Shown: piece after piece, positions 1 through 9,761 of the stretch | Layout: the number at the start of each line of letters is the position of its first letter | Position numbering within the stretch: position 1 is the first letter of the stretch | Source: Acidimicrobiaceae bacterium | GTDB taxonomy: Bacteria > Actinomycetota > Acidimicrobiia > Acidimicrobiales > RAAP-2 | Assembly: GCA_003136415.1 (NCBI GenBank) | Contig: PLEI01000081.1 | Location: 1-40,103 of the forward strand | DNA: 40,103 nucleotides | Direction of reading: 5' to 3' | The notes under the pieces: generated by a model | Told to the model about the DNA's origin: nothing | Databases searched by the model: none | The model's input: the letters and a program-made list of their open reading frames with translations, nothing else | Translations under genes and position numbers: made by a program

Positions 1-554
1 CCCTCCCAGGGAGCGGCGGAGGCGTGGGCTTCCTTGCCTTCGTAGGTCACGTCAAAGTGGTCCACCGCCAGACACATCGCCTCGAGGCGTTCGTTTGGCC
101 AAGGATGCACCATCATCGCGGCGTGAACCTCACGAAAATAACCCGCGTTGATCAGGTCAATCTTTCCGCCACCGCCCTCTTCGCTCGGCGTGCCGAGCAG
201 TTCCACCGTGACCCCGATCTCGTCGGCGACGGCCGCGAGTCCCATCGCCGCACCCAGTGAGGAGGCGGCGATGATGTTGTGTCCACACGCGTGCCCGACG
301 TCGGGCAGAGCGTCGTACTCCGCGCAAAAGACGATGTGCAGTTCACCGCTACCCCGGGTCGCGCGAAACGCGGTGGGCAAGTCAGCGATGCCGCGCTCGA
401 CAATGAAGCCCGCCTTCTCGGCGGCCATCGCGACGGCCTCGGCACTCAAGAACTCCTCGTACCCGATCTCGGGATGGGCGTGCACGAAGTGGCTGAGTTC
501 GAGGAGTTCGGGGGCGGCCGTTTCGATGGCTTGGCGGGCGGCGTCGAGACTCAC
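1..554 (-). CDS. M20-family amidohydrolase/peptidase (AbgB/IAL-like), C-terminus beyond window
   Basis: Minus-strand reading frame SLDAARQAIETAAPELLELSHFVHAHPEIGYEEFLSAEAVA...FCAEYDALPDVGHACGHNIIAASSLGAA...GTPSEEGGGGKIDLINAGYF; GHACGHN metal-binding motif. GTG start overlaps the upstream stop (GTGA). Runs off the window start. Confidence 0.88.
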   Translation of the reverse strand, partial: MSLDAARQAIETAAPELLELSHFVHAHPEIGYEEFLSAEAVAMAAEKAGFIVERGIADLPTAFRATRGSGELHIVFCAEYDALPDVGHACGHNIIAASSLGAAMGLAAVADEIGVTVELLGTPSEEGGGGKIDLINAGYFREVHAAMMVHPWPNERLEAMCLAVDHFDVTYEGKEAHASAAPWE

Positions 555-2299
555 TCGATTACCGCCACGATGTCACCGGCGGACACTCCGTCGCCGGCGG
601 TGACGTTGATGGAACTCACGGTGCCGGCGCGTTCGGCGCGAACACTGTTCTCCATCTTCATCGCTTCAAGAATAACAATGGTGTCGCCAAACTCCACGCT
701 CTGTCCGACTTCGACGCTGACCTTGACGATGGTGCCCTGCATCGGGGCACTGACCGTGCCCGAGCCGGTGCTGGCGACCGGGGAGTGGTGTTGTCGGCGG
801 GGCTTGGCACTCGCGCTCGAACGAACGGGCGTATCATCCACCTCGGGTAGCCACACCGCCACGGCGACGCGACGGCCGTTCACTTCGGCGGTGACGTCCC
901 GGCGCACCAGGGGCGCCTCGCCGCTCGGTGCTGTCACCGTGGGTGCGGGAATCGAGGAGAAGTCGAGAGTATTCTCGACCCAGTTGGTCGAGTGGGTTGC
1001 GTTGATGAACGCTTCGTCGGTGAGGATGATGACGTCCGCGGGCAACGTGGTTGCGACGCCCTCGATCACCGTTTCTTCAATGGCGCGCAGCAGTCGGCGA
1101 CGCGCGCGTTCGCGGTCGGGCGCCCAGACGGCGAGTTTGGCGATCAAGTTGTCGTAGTACTGCGAGACGGTGTCGCCCGCGGCGTAGCCGGCGTCGAGGC
1201 GTACGCCGGGTCCCGCGGGCTGGTCGAAGCGGATCAACGTACCGGGCGAAGGGGCAAATCGTCCACCCGAGACGTCTTCGGCATTGATGCGTACTTCAAT
1301 GGCGTGTCCGTGGTGCTGGATGTCATCTTGGGTCAGTTCGAGCTTTTCGCCCGCGGCGATGCGAAGTTGCCATTCGACGAGATCGAGTCCGGTGACCCAC
1401 TCGGTGATGGGGTGCTCCACCTGGAGACGGGTGTTCATCTCCAAGAAGTAAAACTCGCCGTCTTGATACATGAACTCCACGGTGCCGGCGTTGACGTAGC
1501 CGCACGCCTCAGAGACCCGTACCGCCGCCTCGCCCATCGCGCGACGGACCTCGTCGGGGAAGTTGGGGGCCGGAGACTCCTCGACGAGCTTTTGATGGCG
1601 CCGCTGGGGTGAGCAATCGCGCTCCCCGAGCCAGAGCGTGTTGCCGTACGCGTCGGCGAGGATCTGCATCTCGATGTGGCGCGGCCAGGTGAGGTACCGC
1701 TCCACGTAGCACTCGCCACGACCGAAGTAATTGAGAGATTCGCGTTGGGCGCTCTCGAGGGCGGCCTCCGCCTCTTCAGCATTCTCGACGACTTTCATGC
1801 CGCGTCCACCGCCGCCGAAGGCGGCCTTGATCGCGACGGGCCAGCCGAACTCGGTGCCGAAGTCGATGACCTCCTGGTGATTGATCAATGTCTGGCTACG
1901 CCCCGGCACGCCGCTGACACCGGCTTTCTCCGCCGCGAGACGAGAAGAGATCTTGTCGCCCATCACTTCGATGGCCGAGGGGGGCGGCCCAATGAAGATC
2001 ACGCCCATTTCGGTGATGGCGCGCGCGAAGTCGGTGTTTTCCGAAAAGAAGCCGTACCCCGGGTGCACGGCGTCGGCGCCGCAGGTGGCGATGATATCCA
2101 AGATAGCGGCGGTGTTCAGGTAACTTTCGGCGGCGGTCTGACCGCCGAGGGCGTACGCCTCGTCAGCGAAGCGCACATGCAAGGCGTCACGGTCGAGTTC
2201 GGAGTAGACCGCGACGGTGGCGATGCCCATCTCGCGGCAGGTGCGCATCACGCGAACGGCGATCTCGCCACGGTTGGCGATCAGTACTTTCTTTAACAC
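551..2299 (-). CDS. Acetyl/propionyl-CoA carboxylase alpha chain: biotin carboxylase with C-terminal BCCP domain
   Basis: MLKKVLIANRGEIAVRVMRTCREMG...HPGYGFFSENTDFA...C-terminal VILEAMKMENSVRAERAGTV biotinylation motif; SD GGAGGATTAC before GTG. Confidence 0.97.
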   Translation of the reverse strand: MLKKVLIANRGEIAVRVMRTCREMGIATVAVYSELDRDALHVRFADEAYALGGQTAAESYLNTAAILDIIATCGADAVHPGYGFFSENTDFARAITEMGVIFIGPPPSAIEVMGDKISSRLAAEKAGVSGVPGRSQTLINHQEVIDFGTEFGWPVAIKAAFGGGGRGMKVVENAEEAEAALESAQRESLNYFGRGECYVERYLTWPRHIEMQILADAYGNTLWLGERDCSPQRRHQKLVEESPAPNFPDEVRRAMGEAAVRVSEACGYVNAGTVEFMYQDGEFYFLEMNTRLQVEHPITEWVTGLDLVEWQLRIAAGEKLELTQDDIQHHGHAIEVRINAEDVSGGRFAPSPGTLIRFDQPAGPGVRLDAGYAAGDTVSQYYDNLIAKLAVWAPDRERARRRLLRAIEETVIEGVATTLPADVIILTDEAFINATHSTNWVENTLDFSSIPAPTVTAPSGEAPLVRRDVTAEVNGRRVAVAVWLPEVDDTPVRSSASAKPRRQHHSPVASTGSGTVSAPMQGTIVKVSVEVGQSVEFGDTIVILEAMKMENSVRAERAGTVSSINVTAGDGVSAGDIVAVIE

Positions 2300-2349
2300 G
2301 TAATCCTCCGCACGGTTGCCCTACGTTTTACCACTGGCTCTCTAAACCC

Positions 2350-2355
2350 TAATGT
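2350..2355 (+). promoter_or_regulatory. Candidate -10 (TAATGT), leaderless start of birA
   Basis: TAATGT, then 6 nt (ttgagc), then GTG at 2362. Confidence 0.5.
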
Positions 2356-2361
2356 TTGAGC

Positions 2362-3105
2362 GTGAGCCAGGTGAAGTGGAACGTCGAACATCTCGATCAC
2401 GTGGATTCGACCAATGCGTGGCTGGCGCAGCGGGCCCGCGATGGTGCGGGCGAAGGCCTCGTGGTCTACAGCGAATACCAGAGTGCCGGTCGCGGACGCT
2501 TGGATCGAGAGTGGCACGCCCCCCCGGGCTCATCGTTGCTGTGCTCGGCACTCCTGGTTCCACCGGCGTCGCTCGGCGCCCCGCAATGGATGCTGGTGGC
2601 CGCCGCCCTCTCGTTATGCGACGCGCTCGAGGAACTCACCGAGGTGCGTCCGACTCTTAAGTGGCCTAACGACGTTCTCTTCGGCGACGCGAAAGTTGCG
2701 GGATTGCTCGCCGAAGTCATCCCCACGACTACCCCCAAGATCGTGGTGGGCCTCGGCGTTAATCTCACCGACGTCGACCCCGCCTTTGAGTTCGCGACCA
2801 CCGTCGTGGCCGCCACGGGAGAATCGCTCGCTGCCTCACAAGTACTGCGGGCGTATCTCGCGGCGCTGGGTCAGCGTCGAGCCGTCCTGGACACCCCCGA
2901 GGGCGCGAATACCCTCCGCAATGAATACGCCCAAGCGTTGTCGACGCTGGGGCGCCGGGTGCGCGTTGAACTCACCGAGGGCCCCATGTGGGGTCGGGCG
3001 GTGGGTGTGGACGAGCAAGGCGCATTGAAAGTCGACACGGGCAGTGAGGTACGTGCCTTTACCGCGGGTGACGTGGTGCACGTACGACGAGAGGATGAAG
3101 GATGA
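2362..3105 (+). CDS. birA: Biotin--[acetyl-CoA-carboxylase] ligase
   Basis: DSTNAWLAQRA...YQSAGRGRLDREWHAPPGSSLLCSALL...LKWPNDVLFGDAKVAGLLAE; GTG start chosen from leaderless geometry (TTG at 2356 is the alternative). Confidence 0.93.
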   Translation: MSQVKWNVEHLDHVDSTNAWLAQRARDGAGEGLVVYSEYQSAGRGRLDREWHAPPGSSLLCSALLVPPASLGAPQWMLVAAALSLCDALEELTEVRPTLKWPNDVLFGDAKVAGLLAEVIPTTTPKIVVGLGVNLTDVDPAFEFATTVVAATGESLAASQVLRAYLAALGQRRAVLDTPEGANTLRNEYAQALSTLGRRVRVELTEGPMWGRAVGVDEQGALKVDTGSEVRAFTAGDVVHVRREDEG

Positions 3106-4025
3106 CCCGTCCCGTACGAGTGCTCGTGACCGGCGCCGGTGGTCAAGTCGGCGTCGACCTGGTGGATATTTTGAGCGGCGCCTCGCCACTGGGCGCGAGC
3201 GCCACGTTCTCGCCCGACGGTCGTGCCATCGAGCAAGACGAGTTTGAAGTCCTGGCTCTCACGCACCGCGATCTCGACATTACTGATCGTGATCGCGTGG
3301 GTGCGGCGTTGCACGCCACGCGACCCGACGTCGTGATTCACCTGGCCGCCTACACCGCGGTCGACCGCGCCGAGACCGACGCCGAGACCTGCTTCGCGGT
3401 TAACGCGGCGGGCACCGGCAATCTTTCTGACGCCGCCCACGACACGGGCGCGCACCTCATCGCGGTCTCGACCGACTACGTCTTTGACGGGATGAAGGGG
3501 GCCAGTTACGTCGAAGAGGACGTCACCAACCCCTTGAGCGTCTACGGCGCGTCCAAGCGCGACGGCGAACTGCTCTGTCGTTCCGAGGACACGATCGTGC
3601 GCACGTCGTGGGTCATGGGCGTGCGGGGCAAGAACGTGGTGCACATCATCGCGGATCGAGCGGCCTCGGGCGAGAGCGTGCGCTTCGTCAATGACCAGAC
3701 CGGCACCGTCACCGTCGCGAGTGACCTCGCCCGTTCACTCGTCACCGTGGCGCGCACGCGTCCGGGCGGCGTATGGCACGTCGCCAACACCGGCACCACC
3801 ACCTGGTACGATATCGCCGCCTTCGTTGGTCGCACTCTGGGACGCGGGGATAACTTCGCCACGGCAATCGCCACCAGCGACCTCTCGCCCGCACCATTGG
3901 CGCACCGACCCGAGCGCAGCGACCTCGACACGACGAAGTGGCGCACCCACTTCGGCGCGATGCCCGAGTGGACCGACGGCGTCGAGCGTCTGGTGAGAGA
4001 TCGACTGCTGCGAGCTACTTCGTGA
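3102..4025 (+). CDS. rfbD: dTDP-4-dehydrorhamnose reductase
   Basis: VLVTGAGGQVGVDLVDIL...DLDITDRDRV...VVIHLAAYTAVDRAE...STDYVFDG...NPLSVYGASKRDGE; ATGA overlap with birA. Confidence 0.93.
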   Translation: MTRPVRVLVTGAGGQVGVDLVDILSGASPLGASATFSPDGRAIEQDEFEVLALTHRDLDITDRDRVGAALHATRPDVVIHLAAYTAVDRAETDAETCFAVNAAGTGNLSDAAHDTGAHLIAVSTDYVFDGMKGASYVEEDVTNPLSVYGASKRDGELLCRSEDTIVRTSWVMGVRGKNVVHIIADRAASGESVRFVNDQTGTVTVASDLARSLVTVARTRPGGVWHVANTGTTTWYDIAAFVGRTLGRGDNFATAIATSDLSPAPLAHRPERSDLDTTKWRTHFGAMPEWTDGVERLVRDRLLRATS

Positions 4026-4861
4026 GCGACATTTCGGGCCGCGTCGCCGCAGTCGTGGTGGATTTTCACGCCGAAAGTGCTCTGGCGGGGTGCGTGGACT
4101 CGCTGCGCCTCAATGGCGTGGAGAACATCGTGGTGGTGGAAAACGGCGCGCCGGGTTCGACGCTCTCGGCGTTGACCGGTCCGGGAGTGACGGTGGTCGA
4201 GCCGGGCCTCAACCTCGGGTACGGCCGCGGAGTCAATCGCGGCGTCGCCACCGTGAGGAATCACGAGTTCGTGTTGATCTCCAATCCCGACGTTGTCGTG
4301 CACCTCGGGGCGGTCGAGGCCCTCGTGGCCGCCCTCGACGCGCTGCCGCGCGTCGCGGTCGCGGGACCACAAATTCGCCGGCCCGACGGGTCGGTGTATC
4401 CGTCGCACCGCGTCTTTCCGAATTTCTGGCTGGCGGGACTGCACGCGCTTCTCGCACCGTTCTGGGCGTCCAACCCCGCGACGCGCCGGTACCGGTCGCG
4501 ACACGACGACGGCACCGTGGACTGGGTGTCGGGGGCGTGTTTCATGATGCGCCGCGACGCCTTCGAGGAAGTCGGCGGTTTCGACGAACGTTATTTCATG
4601 TTCGCCGAGGACATGACGTTATGTTGGGACGTGCGCCAACGTGGCTGGGGCGTCGCGGCGGTGGACGAGGCGGTCGTGACCCACGTGGAAGGTCTCTCTC
4701 GTCAGCGCGCCACGCGTTCGATGGTCTGGGCTCATCACCGCAGCGCGCTGCGATTCGAGTGGCACACCGCCCGTGGGCTTCGCCGGGTCCTGGTGCCACT
4801 GGCCGCCCTGGTGCTCGCGGTTCGCCTGGTGGTCGTGGCGATACTTCACCCCCGGGGCTGA
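4022..4861 (+). CDS. Glycosyltransferase family 2 (rhamnosyltransferase-like)
   Basis: VVVDFHAESALAGCVDSL...LNLGYGRGVNRGV...LISNPDVVVHLGAVEAL...VSGACFMMRRDAFEEVGGFDERYFMFAEDMTLCWDVRQRGW; GTGA overlap with rfbD. Confidence 0.9.
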   Translation: MSDISGRVAAVVVDFHAESALAGCVDSLRLNGVENIVVVENGAPGSTLSALTGPGVTVVEPGLNLGYGRGVNRGVATVRNHEFVLISNPDVVVHLGAVEALVAALDALPRVAVAGPQIRRPDGSVYPSHRVFPNFWLAGLHALLAPFWASNPATRRYRSRHDDGTVDWVSGACFMMRRDAFEEVGGFDERYFMFAEDMTLCWDVRQRGWGVAAVDEAVVTHVEGLSRQRATRSMVWAHHRSALRFEWHTARGLRRVLVPLAALVLAVRLVVVAILHPRG

Positions 4862-4875
4862 AGACCTCCAACGTC

Positions 4876-4881
4876 TAGACT
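4876..4881 (+). promoter_or_regulatory. Candidate -10 (TAGACT) for the structured RNA upstream of secA
   Basis: TAGACT followed by 6 nt, placing +1 at about 4888, the first base of the 12-bp terminal helix. Confidence 0.5.
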
Positions 4882-4887
4882 GGTGGT

Positions 4888-5073
4888 GGGCTGCGAGTGG
4901 TTCTGTGGTTGAAAGTCGATGCCAGCCGCGGGCGAAACGACCCACGTAAGGCGTTGAGAGACGCTGAGCATGGCGCGGTTTAGATATAAGTCCTGTTCTC
5001 GCCGTACCAAAGTGGTGCGTCCGGGTTCGGGCGAGTGTGGGGTCAAAGACCAGGTCAGCACTCGCAGCCCGAA
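4888..5073 (+). ncRNA. Structured RNA candidate upstream of secA (possible raiA-type RNA or secA leader)
   Basis: GGGCTGCGAGTG (4888-4899) is perfectly complementary to CACTCGCAGCCC (5059-5070). Internal hairpins: GGGCG-AAA-CG(A)CCC 4930-4943, GCGT-TGAGAG-ACGC 4951-4964, CGTACCA-AAG-TGGTGCG 5003-5019, GGTC-AAA-GACC 5041-5051. No convincing conserved protein in the gap. Confidence 0.65.
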
Positions 5074-5108
5074 AGTCCTTTCTCCCTGACCGGTAGTGTT
5101 GTTGGGTC

Positions 5109-7808
5109 ATGAGTGTGTTCCAGAAGATCCTCAAGGCCGGTGAAGGTAAGCGCGCGAAACAGCTCGCCGAACTCGTCGGTCCCATCAACGAACTCTCGGG
5201 AGAGATGGCGGGTCTCACCGACGCCGAACTTCGAGCCAAGACCGAGGTCTTCAAGGAGCGACTCGCCGAGGGTGAGACCCTCGACGACCTCTTGATCGAA
5301 GCTTTCGCCGTCGTGCGAGAGGCCGCCACCCGCGTGCTGGGCCAGCGCCATTACGACGTCCAGTTGATGGGTGGCATGGCCCTGCACTTCGGGTGGATCG
5401 CCGAGATGAAGACCGGTGAAGGAAAGACCCTCGTGTCGACCCTGCCGGTCTACTTGAATGCCCTGGCCGGCAACGGTGTGCACGTGGTGACCGTCAACGA
5501 TTACCTGGCTACCCGTGACGCGAACTGGATGGGCGAGCTGCACCGTTGGCTCGGCATCACGGTGGGACGCGTGGGACCGGACCTGGCGGAGTTCGACCAG
5601 AAGCAAGAGGCCTACGCCTGCGACGTCACCTACGGCACCAATACCGAATTCGGCTTTGACTACCTGCGCGACAACATGGCGCGCCGTCGCGAGCACATGG
5701 TGCAGCGTGGCCACCCCTTCGCCATTGTCGACGAGGTCGACTCCATCTTGATTGACGAAGCGCGTACGCCGCTCATCATTTCGGGACCCGCCGCCGACGT
5801 CACCAAGCTCTACTACCAATTCGCCTCGATTGCGCGCACGTTGATTCGTGACGATGACTACGAGGTCGATGAGGAGAAGAAGACGGTCATCCCGACCGAA
5901 GACGGTATCGAGAAGGTGGAGCGCCTGCTGGGCGTGAACAACCTCTACGACGCCGTCGCCACCAACTACGTGCACCAGTTGGGTCAGGCGCTGCGCGCCA
6001 AGGAGCTCTACCACCGCGACAAGGAGTACTACGTCGACCAGGGCGCGGTCAAGATCATCGACGAGTTCACCGGTCGCGCCCTCGAGGGGCGACGCTGGTC
6101 CGACGGCTTGCATCAAGCGGTCGAGGCCAAGGAGCGGGTGCGCATCCAAGAGGAGAACCACACCTGGGCCACGGTGACCCTGCAGAACTACTTCCGCCTC
6201 TACGAGAAGCTCGCGGGCATGACCGGTACCGCCGAAACCGAAGCGGGCGAGTTCGGCAACACCTACAAACTGTCGGTCGTACCAATTCCCACGCACCGCC
6301 CCAATTCGCGCAAGGACCTGCCCGACCTCATCTACAAGACCGAGGCCGGCAAGATCGTCTCGATCATCGAGGAAGTCCGCGAGCGCAACACGTTGGGCCA
6401 GCCCATCTTGCTCGGTACCGCATCGGTCGAGAAGTCCGAGCTCATCTCGCGCGAACTCTCCAAGGCCGGTATTGCCCACGAGGTGTTGAACGCCAAGCAC
6501 CACTTCCGTGAAGCTGAAATCGTCGCCCAGGCGGGCCGCAAGTTCGCGGTCACCGTCGCGACCAACATGGCCGGTCGTGGCGTTGACGTCATCTTGGGCG
6601 GAAGCCCCGAGGGCCTCGCCGCACGCGAGGTGCAGGGAGAAGGCGTCAAGCCCGACGAAGAGAAGTACCCCGAACTCCTCGCCCTTGCCGAGGCCAAGTT
6701 TCAGGCAATGTGCGCGGCCGAAGGCGACGAAGTGCGCGCGCTGGGCGGACTGTACGTGTTGGGCTCTGAGCGACACGACTCGCGACGCATCGACAACCAG
6801 TTGCGTGGACGTTCGGGTCGTCAGGGCGACCCCGGCGAAAGCCGATTCTTCTTGTCCCTCGAGGACGATCTCCTGCGACTCTTCGCCACGGGCGCCGTCT
6901 CGTGGGTCATGGGACGCACGATGCCCGACGACGTGCCGATTGAGGCCAAGATGGTCTCCAAGGCCATCGAGCGCGCCCAGAACACCGTCGAGGGTCGCAA
7001 CGCCGAGATCCGCAAGGACGTCCTCAAGTACGACGAGGTCATGAACGAGCAGCGCAAGGTGATTTACGGTCGCCGCCAGCAGGTCATCGACGGCGAGGAC
7101 ATGCACGACATGACCATCGCTCTGATCGAAGACGTGTTGAGTGAGGCCGTTGAGGATCAGCTCGACAGTGAGTTCTACGAGGAATGGGACCTGCGCGCTC
7201 TGCTCAACGGGCTGATGAGCTTCTATCCCGTGACGTTGAACGAAGAGACGCTGACGGGCTACGGCGAGCGCGACGACGTCGTGGCCCTCGTGATCGAGGA
7301 CGCCCTCAAGGTCTACGAGGCCAAGTGCGAAGCGTTCCCTTCGGGACTCGAGACCGCCAAGGAGATCGAGCGCGATGTCATGCTCCAGGTGGTCGACCAG
7401 AAATGGCGTGAGCACCTCTCGGACATGGACTACTTGCGCGACGGCATCTACCTGCGCCAGGTCGCTCAGCAGGATCCGTTGACGGCGTGGCAGAAGGAGG
7501 GCTACGAACTATTCGAGGAACTCCTGCGGTCGATCAACAAGGACTACGTGCGCTTCATCACCCACGTCGAGGCCCAAGCCGTCGTCGACGAGGCCACGAC
7601 GTCCGACACCGCCGACGCGGGACTCGAGAACGCGACCACCAACGTCGACGTGGTCGCTCCCGGAGAGACCGAGTTGCCGGTCCACGTGGAGTCCGCCAAT
7701 TCGTCGGGAGCCAAGCCGGCTCCCAAGGAGGGCGACAAGATTGGTCGCAACGATCCGTGCTGGTGTGGGTCGGGGCGAAAGTTCAAGCAGTGCCATGGCC
7801 GACCCTAA
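5109..7808 (+). CDS. secA: Preprotein translocase ATPase SecA
   Basis: MSVFQKILKAGEGKRAKQLAELVGPINELSGEM...MKTGEGKTLVSTLPVYLNAL...DYLRDNMA...C-terminal SEC-C zinc motif CWCGSGRKFKQCHGRP. Confidence 0.99.
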   Translation: MSVFQKILKAGEGKRAKQLAELVGPINELSGEMAGLTDAELRAKTEVFKERLAEGETLDDLLIEAFAVVREAATRVLGQRHYDVQLMGGMALHFGWIAEMKTGEGKTLVSTLPVYLNALAGNGVHVVTVNDYLATRDANWMGELHRWLGITVGRVGPDLAEFDQKQEAYACDVTYGTNTEFGFDYLRDNMARRREHMVQRGHPFAIVDEVDSILIDEARTPLIISGPAADVTKLYYQFASIARTLIRDDDYEVDEEKKTVIPTEDGIEKVERLLGVNNLYDAVATNYVHQLGQALRAKELYHRDKEYYVDQGAVKIIDEFTGRALEGRRWSDGLHQAVEAKERVRIQEENHTWATVTLQNYFRLYEKLAGMTGTAETEAGEFGNTYKLSVVPIPTHRPNSRKDLPDLIYKTEAGKIVSIIEEVRERNTLGQPILLGTASVEKSELISRELSKAGIAHEVLNAKHHFREAEIVAQAGRKFAVTVATNMAGRGVDVILGGSPEGLAAREVQGEGVKPDEEKYPELLALAEAKFQAMCAAEGDEVRALGGLYVLGSERHDSRRIDNQLRGRSGRQGDPGESRFFLSLEDDLLRLFATGAVSWVMGRTMPDDVPIEAKMVSKAIERAQNTVEGRNAEIRKDVLKYDEVMNEQRKVIYGRRQQVIDGEDMHDMTIALIEDVLSEAVEDQLDSEFYEEWDLRALLNGLMSFYPVTLNEETLTGYGERDDVVALVIEDALKVYEAKCEAFPSGLETAKEIERDVMLQVVDQKWREHLSDMDYLRDGIYLRQVAQQDPLTAWQKEGYELFEELLRSINKDYVRFITHVEAQAVVDEATTSDTADAGLENATTNVDVVAPGETELPVHVESANSSGAKPAPKEGDKIGRNDPCWCGSGRKFKQCHGRP

Positions 7809-8937
7809 GGCCGAAAACGCGTTGCGCGACGCCCTGTCGGCCCTCGAAGAACTCGAGGAGCGATGGGGCGCGGCACGCGAGTACCTCAAGATTGACGAAC
7901 GGCGCGTTCGCCACACCGAGCTGACCGAGGCGGCGGCGGACCCGGACCTGTGGTCCAATCAGGACCACGCCCGCGACGTCACCACTGAACTGGGACGCCT
8001 CAGTGCGGACCTCGAGAGTTTCGACGCCCTGCGCGCGAGCCTCGATGACACGGCGGTGTTGGTCGAATTCTCGCGCGACGCGCTGGCCAGTGGCGAAGCT
8101 GACTGGTCGCTGCTCAATGAATTATCGGAGACGGTCGCCAGCATCGGTGCTCAGATTGCGGGTCTCGAGACGCAGAGTTTATTCAGCGGTCAATACGACG
8201 AGAACGACGCCATCGTTGAATTGCACGCCGGGGCTGGGGGCACCGACGCGCAGGACTGGACCGAGATGTTGCTGCGTATGTACATGCGCTGGGCCGAGCG
8301 CCGCGGTTTCTCCGTCGAGGTCGATGAGGCGACCGAGGGACAAGAGGCCGGATTGCTCTCAGCCACGTTCATCGTGAAGGGGCGCTTCGCCTACGGCTGG
8401 GTCGGCGCCGAGCGCGGCGTGCACCGCCTCGTGCGCATCAGTCCCTTCGACTCCCAGGCGCGGCGCCAGACCAGTTTCGCGTCACTCGAAGTGACGCCGC
8501 TGCTCGAGGACGACAGCGAAATCGAGATTGACGAGAAGGACCTACGTATCGACACCTACCGTTCCTCGGGCGCGGGTGGTCAGCACATCAACAAGACGGA
8601 CTCGGCGGTGCGCATCACGCACCTGCCGACCAACATCGTGGTGAGCTGTCAGAACGAGCGATCCCAACACCAGAATCGCGATCGCGCGATGCAAATTCTC
8701 GCCGCCAAGCTGGCCGAACGGGCACGGGCGGAGCGCCAAGCCGAACTCGACTCCTTGAGCGGCAACCGCGGCGACAACGCCTGGGGCTCGCAGATTCGCA
8801 GTTACGTCCAGGCGCCGTACCAGCTGGTGAAGGATCACCGTACAGATTTTGAAACGGGCAACGTCGACGCGGTGCTCGACGGCGACCTCGATGGTTTCAT
8901 GGAAGCCGAACTTCGTCGTCAACGATCGCGCGCGTAA
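7795..8937 (+). CDS. prfB: Peptide chain release factor 2 (no programmed frameshift needed)
   Basis: SPFDSQARRQTSFASLEV, RSSGAGGQHINKTDSAVRITHLPTNIVVSCQNERSQHQN; a single continuous frame through the usual frameshift region (REYLKIDERR). ATG start lies inside the secA 3' end. Confidence 0.96.
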   Translation: MADPKAENALRDALSALEELEERWGAAREYLKIDERRVRHTELTEAAADPDLWSNQDHARDVTTELGRLSADLESFDALRASLDDTAVLVEFSRDALASGEADWSLLNELSETVASIGAQIAGLETQSLFSGQYDENDAIVELHAGAGGTDAQDWTEMLLRMYMRWAERRGFSVEVDEATEGQEAGLLSATFIVKGRFAYGWVGAERGVHRLVRISPFDSQARRQTSFASLEVTPLLEDDSEIEIDEKDLRIDTYRSSGAGGQHINKTDSAVRITHLPTNIVVSCQNERSQHQNRDRAMQILAAKLAERARAERQAELDSLSGNRGDNAWGSQIRSYVQAPYQLVKDHRTDFETGNVDAVLDGDLDGFMEAELRRQRSRA

Positions 8938-9062
8938 GAAATTTGCAACGCCAATGAATCAAGGGCGCTCGGGCGTGATTGCCCGCTGACCCCAAAGTAG
9001 AATGTTGTATAGCTAAGCGCGGCGGTACCGGTCGCGCGTGATTGAATTGAGGAGGTGTTTGC

Positions 9063-9761
9063 GTGATTCGTTTTGAGAATGTCTCCAAGACCTACAAAAA
9101 CGGAACTCCCGCCCTCACCAACATCTCGCTGGACATCGAAAAAGGCGAATTCGTCTTCTTGGTGGGAGCGTCGGGCTCGGGAAAGACGACTTTCCTGCGC
9201 CTGTTGTTGCGTGAAGAGTTGGCCGACCATGGTCGGATTCTCGAGGCCGGTCGCGACATCGGCAATCTGCCGAGGTGGCGCGTGCCGTATCTGCGTCGCA
9301 ATATCGGCTGCGTGTTCCAGGACTACCGATTACTGCCCAACAAGACTGTTTTCGAGAACGTGGCCTTCGCCCTCGAGGTGATTGGCCGTCCTCGCTCGAC
9401 CGTGGAAAACCAGGTCCCGCAGATTCTCGAACTGGTGGGACTGGGTGCCAAGTCCAAGAACCTACCCGGCGAACTATCCGGTGGAGAGCAACAGCGCGTC
9501 GCCGTGGCGCGCGCCTTCGTGAATCGTCCGTTGATCCTGCTGGCGGACGAACCCACGGGCAACCTCGATCCGGTGAACTCAGAGTCGATCATGGCCCTGC
9601 TCGAACGAATTAACCGCACGGGCACCACGGTGGTCATGGCCACCCACGACAAGGCACTCGTTGACCGTATGCGCCGTCGCGTCGTTGAACTTGATCGCGG
9701 GGAGATGATTCGCGACCAGGTCCGCGGTGTCTACGGTGTCGAGGAAGGTTTGGCAATCTGA
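9063..9761 (+). CDS. ftsE: Cell division ATP-binding protein FtsE
   Basis: [51 protein letters not shown]...[23 protein letters not shown]; followed by ftsX. Confidence 0.97.
   Translation: MIRFENVSKTYKNGTPALTNISLDIEKGEFVFLVGASGSGKTTFLRLLLREELADHGRILEAGRDIGNLPRWRVPYLRRNIGCVFQDYRLLPNKTVFENVAFALEVIGRPRSTVENQVPQILELVGLGAKSKNLPGELSGGEQQRVAVARAFVNRPLILLADEPTGNLDPVNSESIMALLERINRTGTTVVMATHDKALVDRMRRRVVELDRGEMIRDQVRGVYGVEEGLAI

Noticed and set aside
3542-4504. 320-aa minus-strand ORF opposite rfbD/GT2
   Set aside because: Antisense to two well-recognised genes with an overlapping start/stop; no domain recognisable.
4970-5089. 39-codon basic small ORF (MARFRYKSCSRRTKVV...KVLSP) ending 19 nt before secA, considered as a SecM-like arrest peptide
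   Set aside because: No SecM-like arrest motif, weak SD, and the region is better explained by RNA structure; kept only as a low-probability alternative.
5055-7415. 786-aa minus-strand ORF antisense to secA
   Set aside because: Perfectly antisense to a confidently identified secA; low-complexity composition typical of GC-rich antisense frames.
7795-7950. Programmed +1 frameshift in prfB
   Set aside because: The reading frame is continuous through the region corresponding to the E. coli frameshift site; no in-frame TGA is present.
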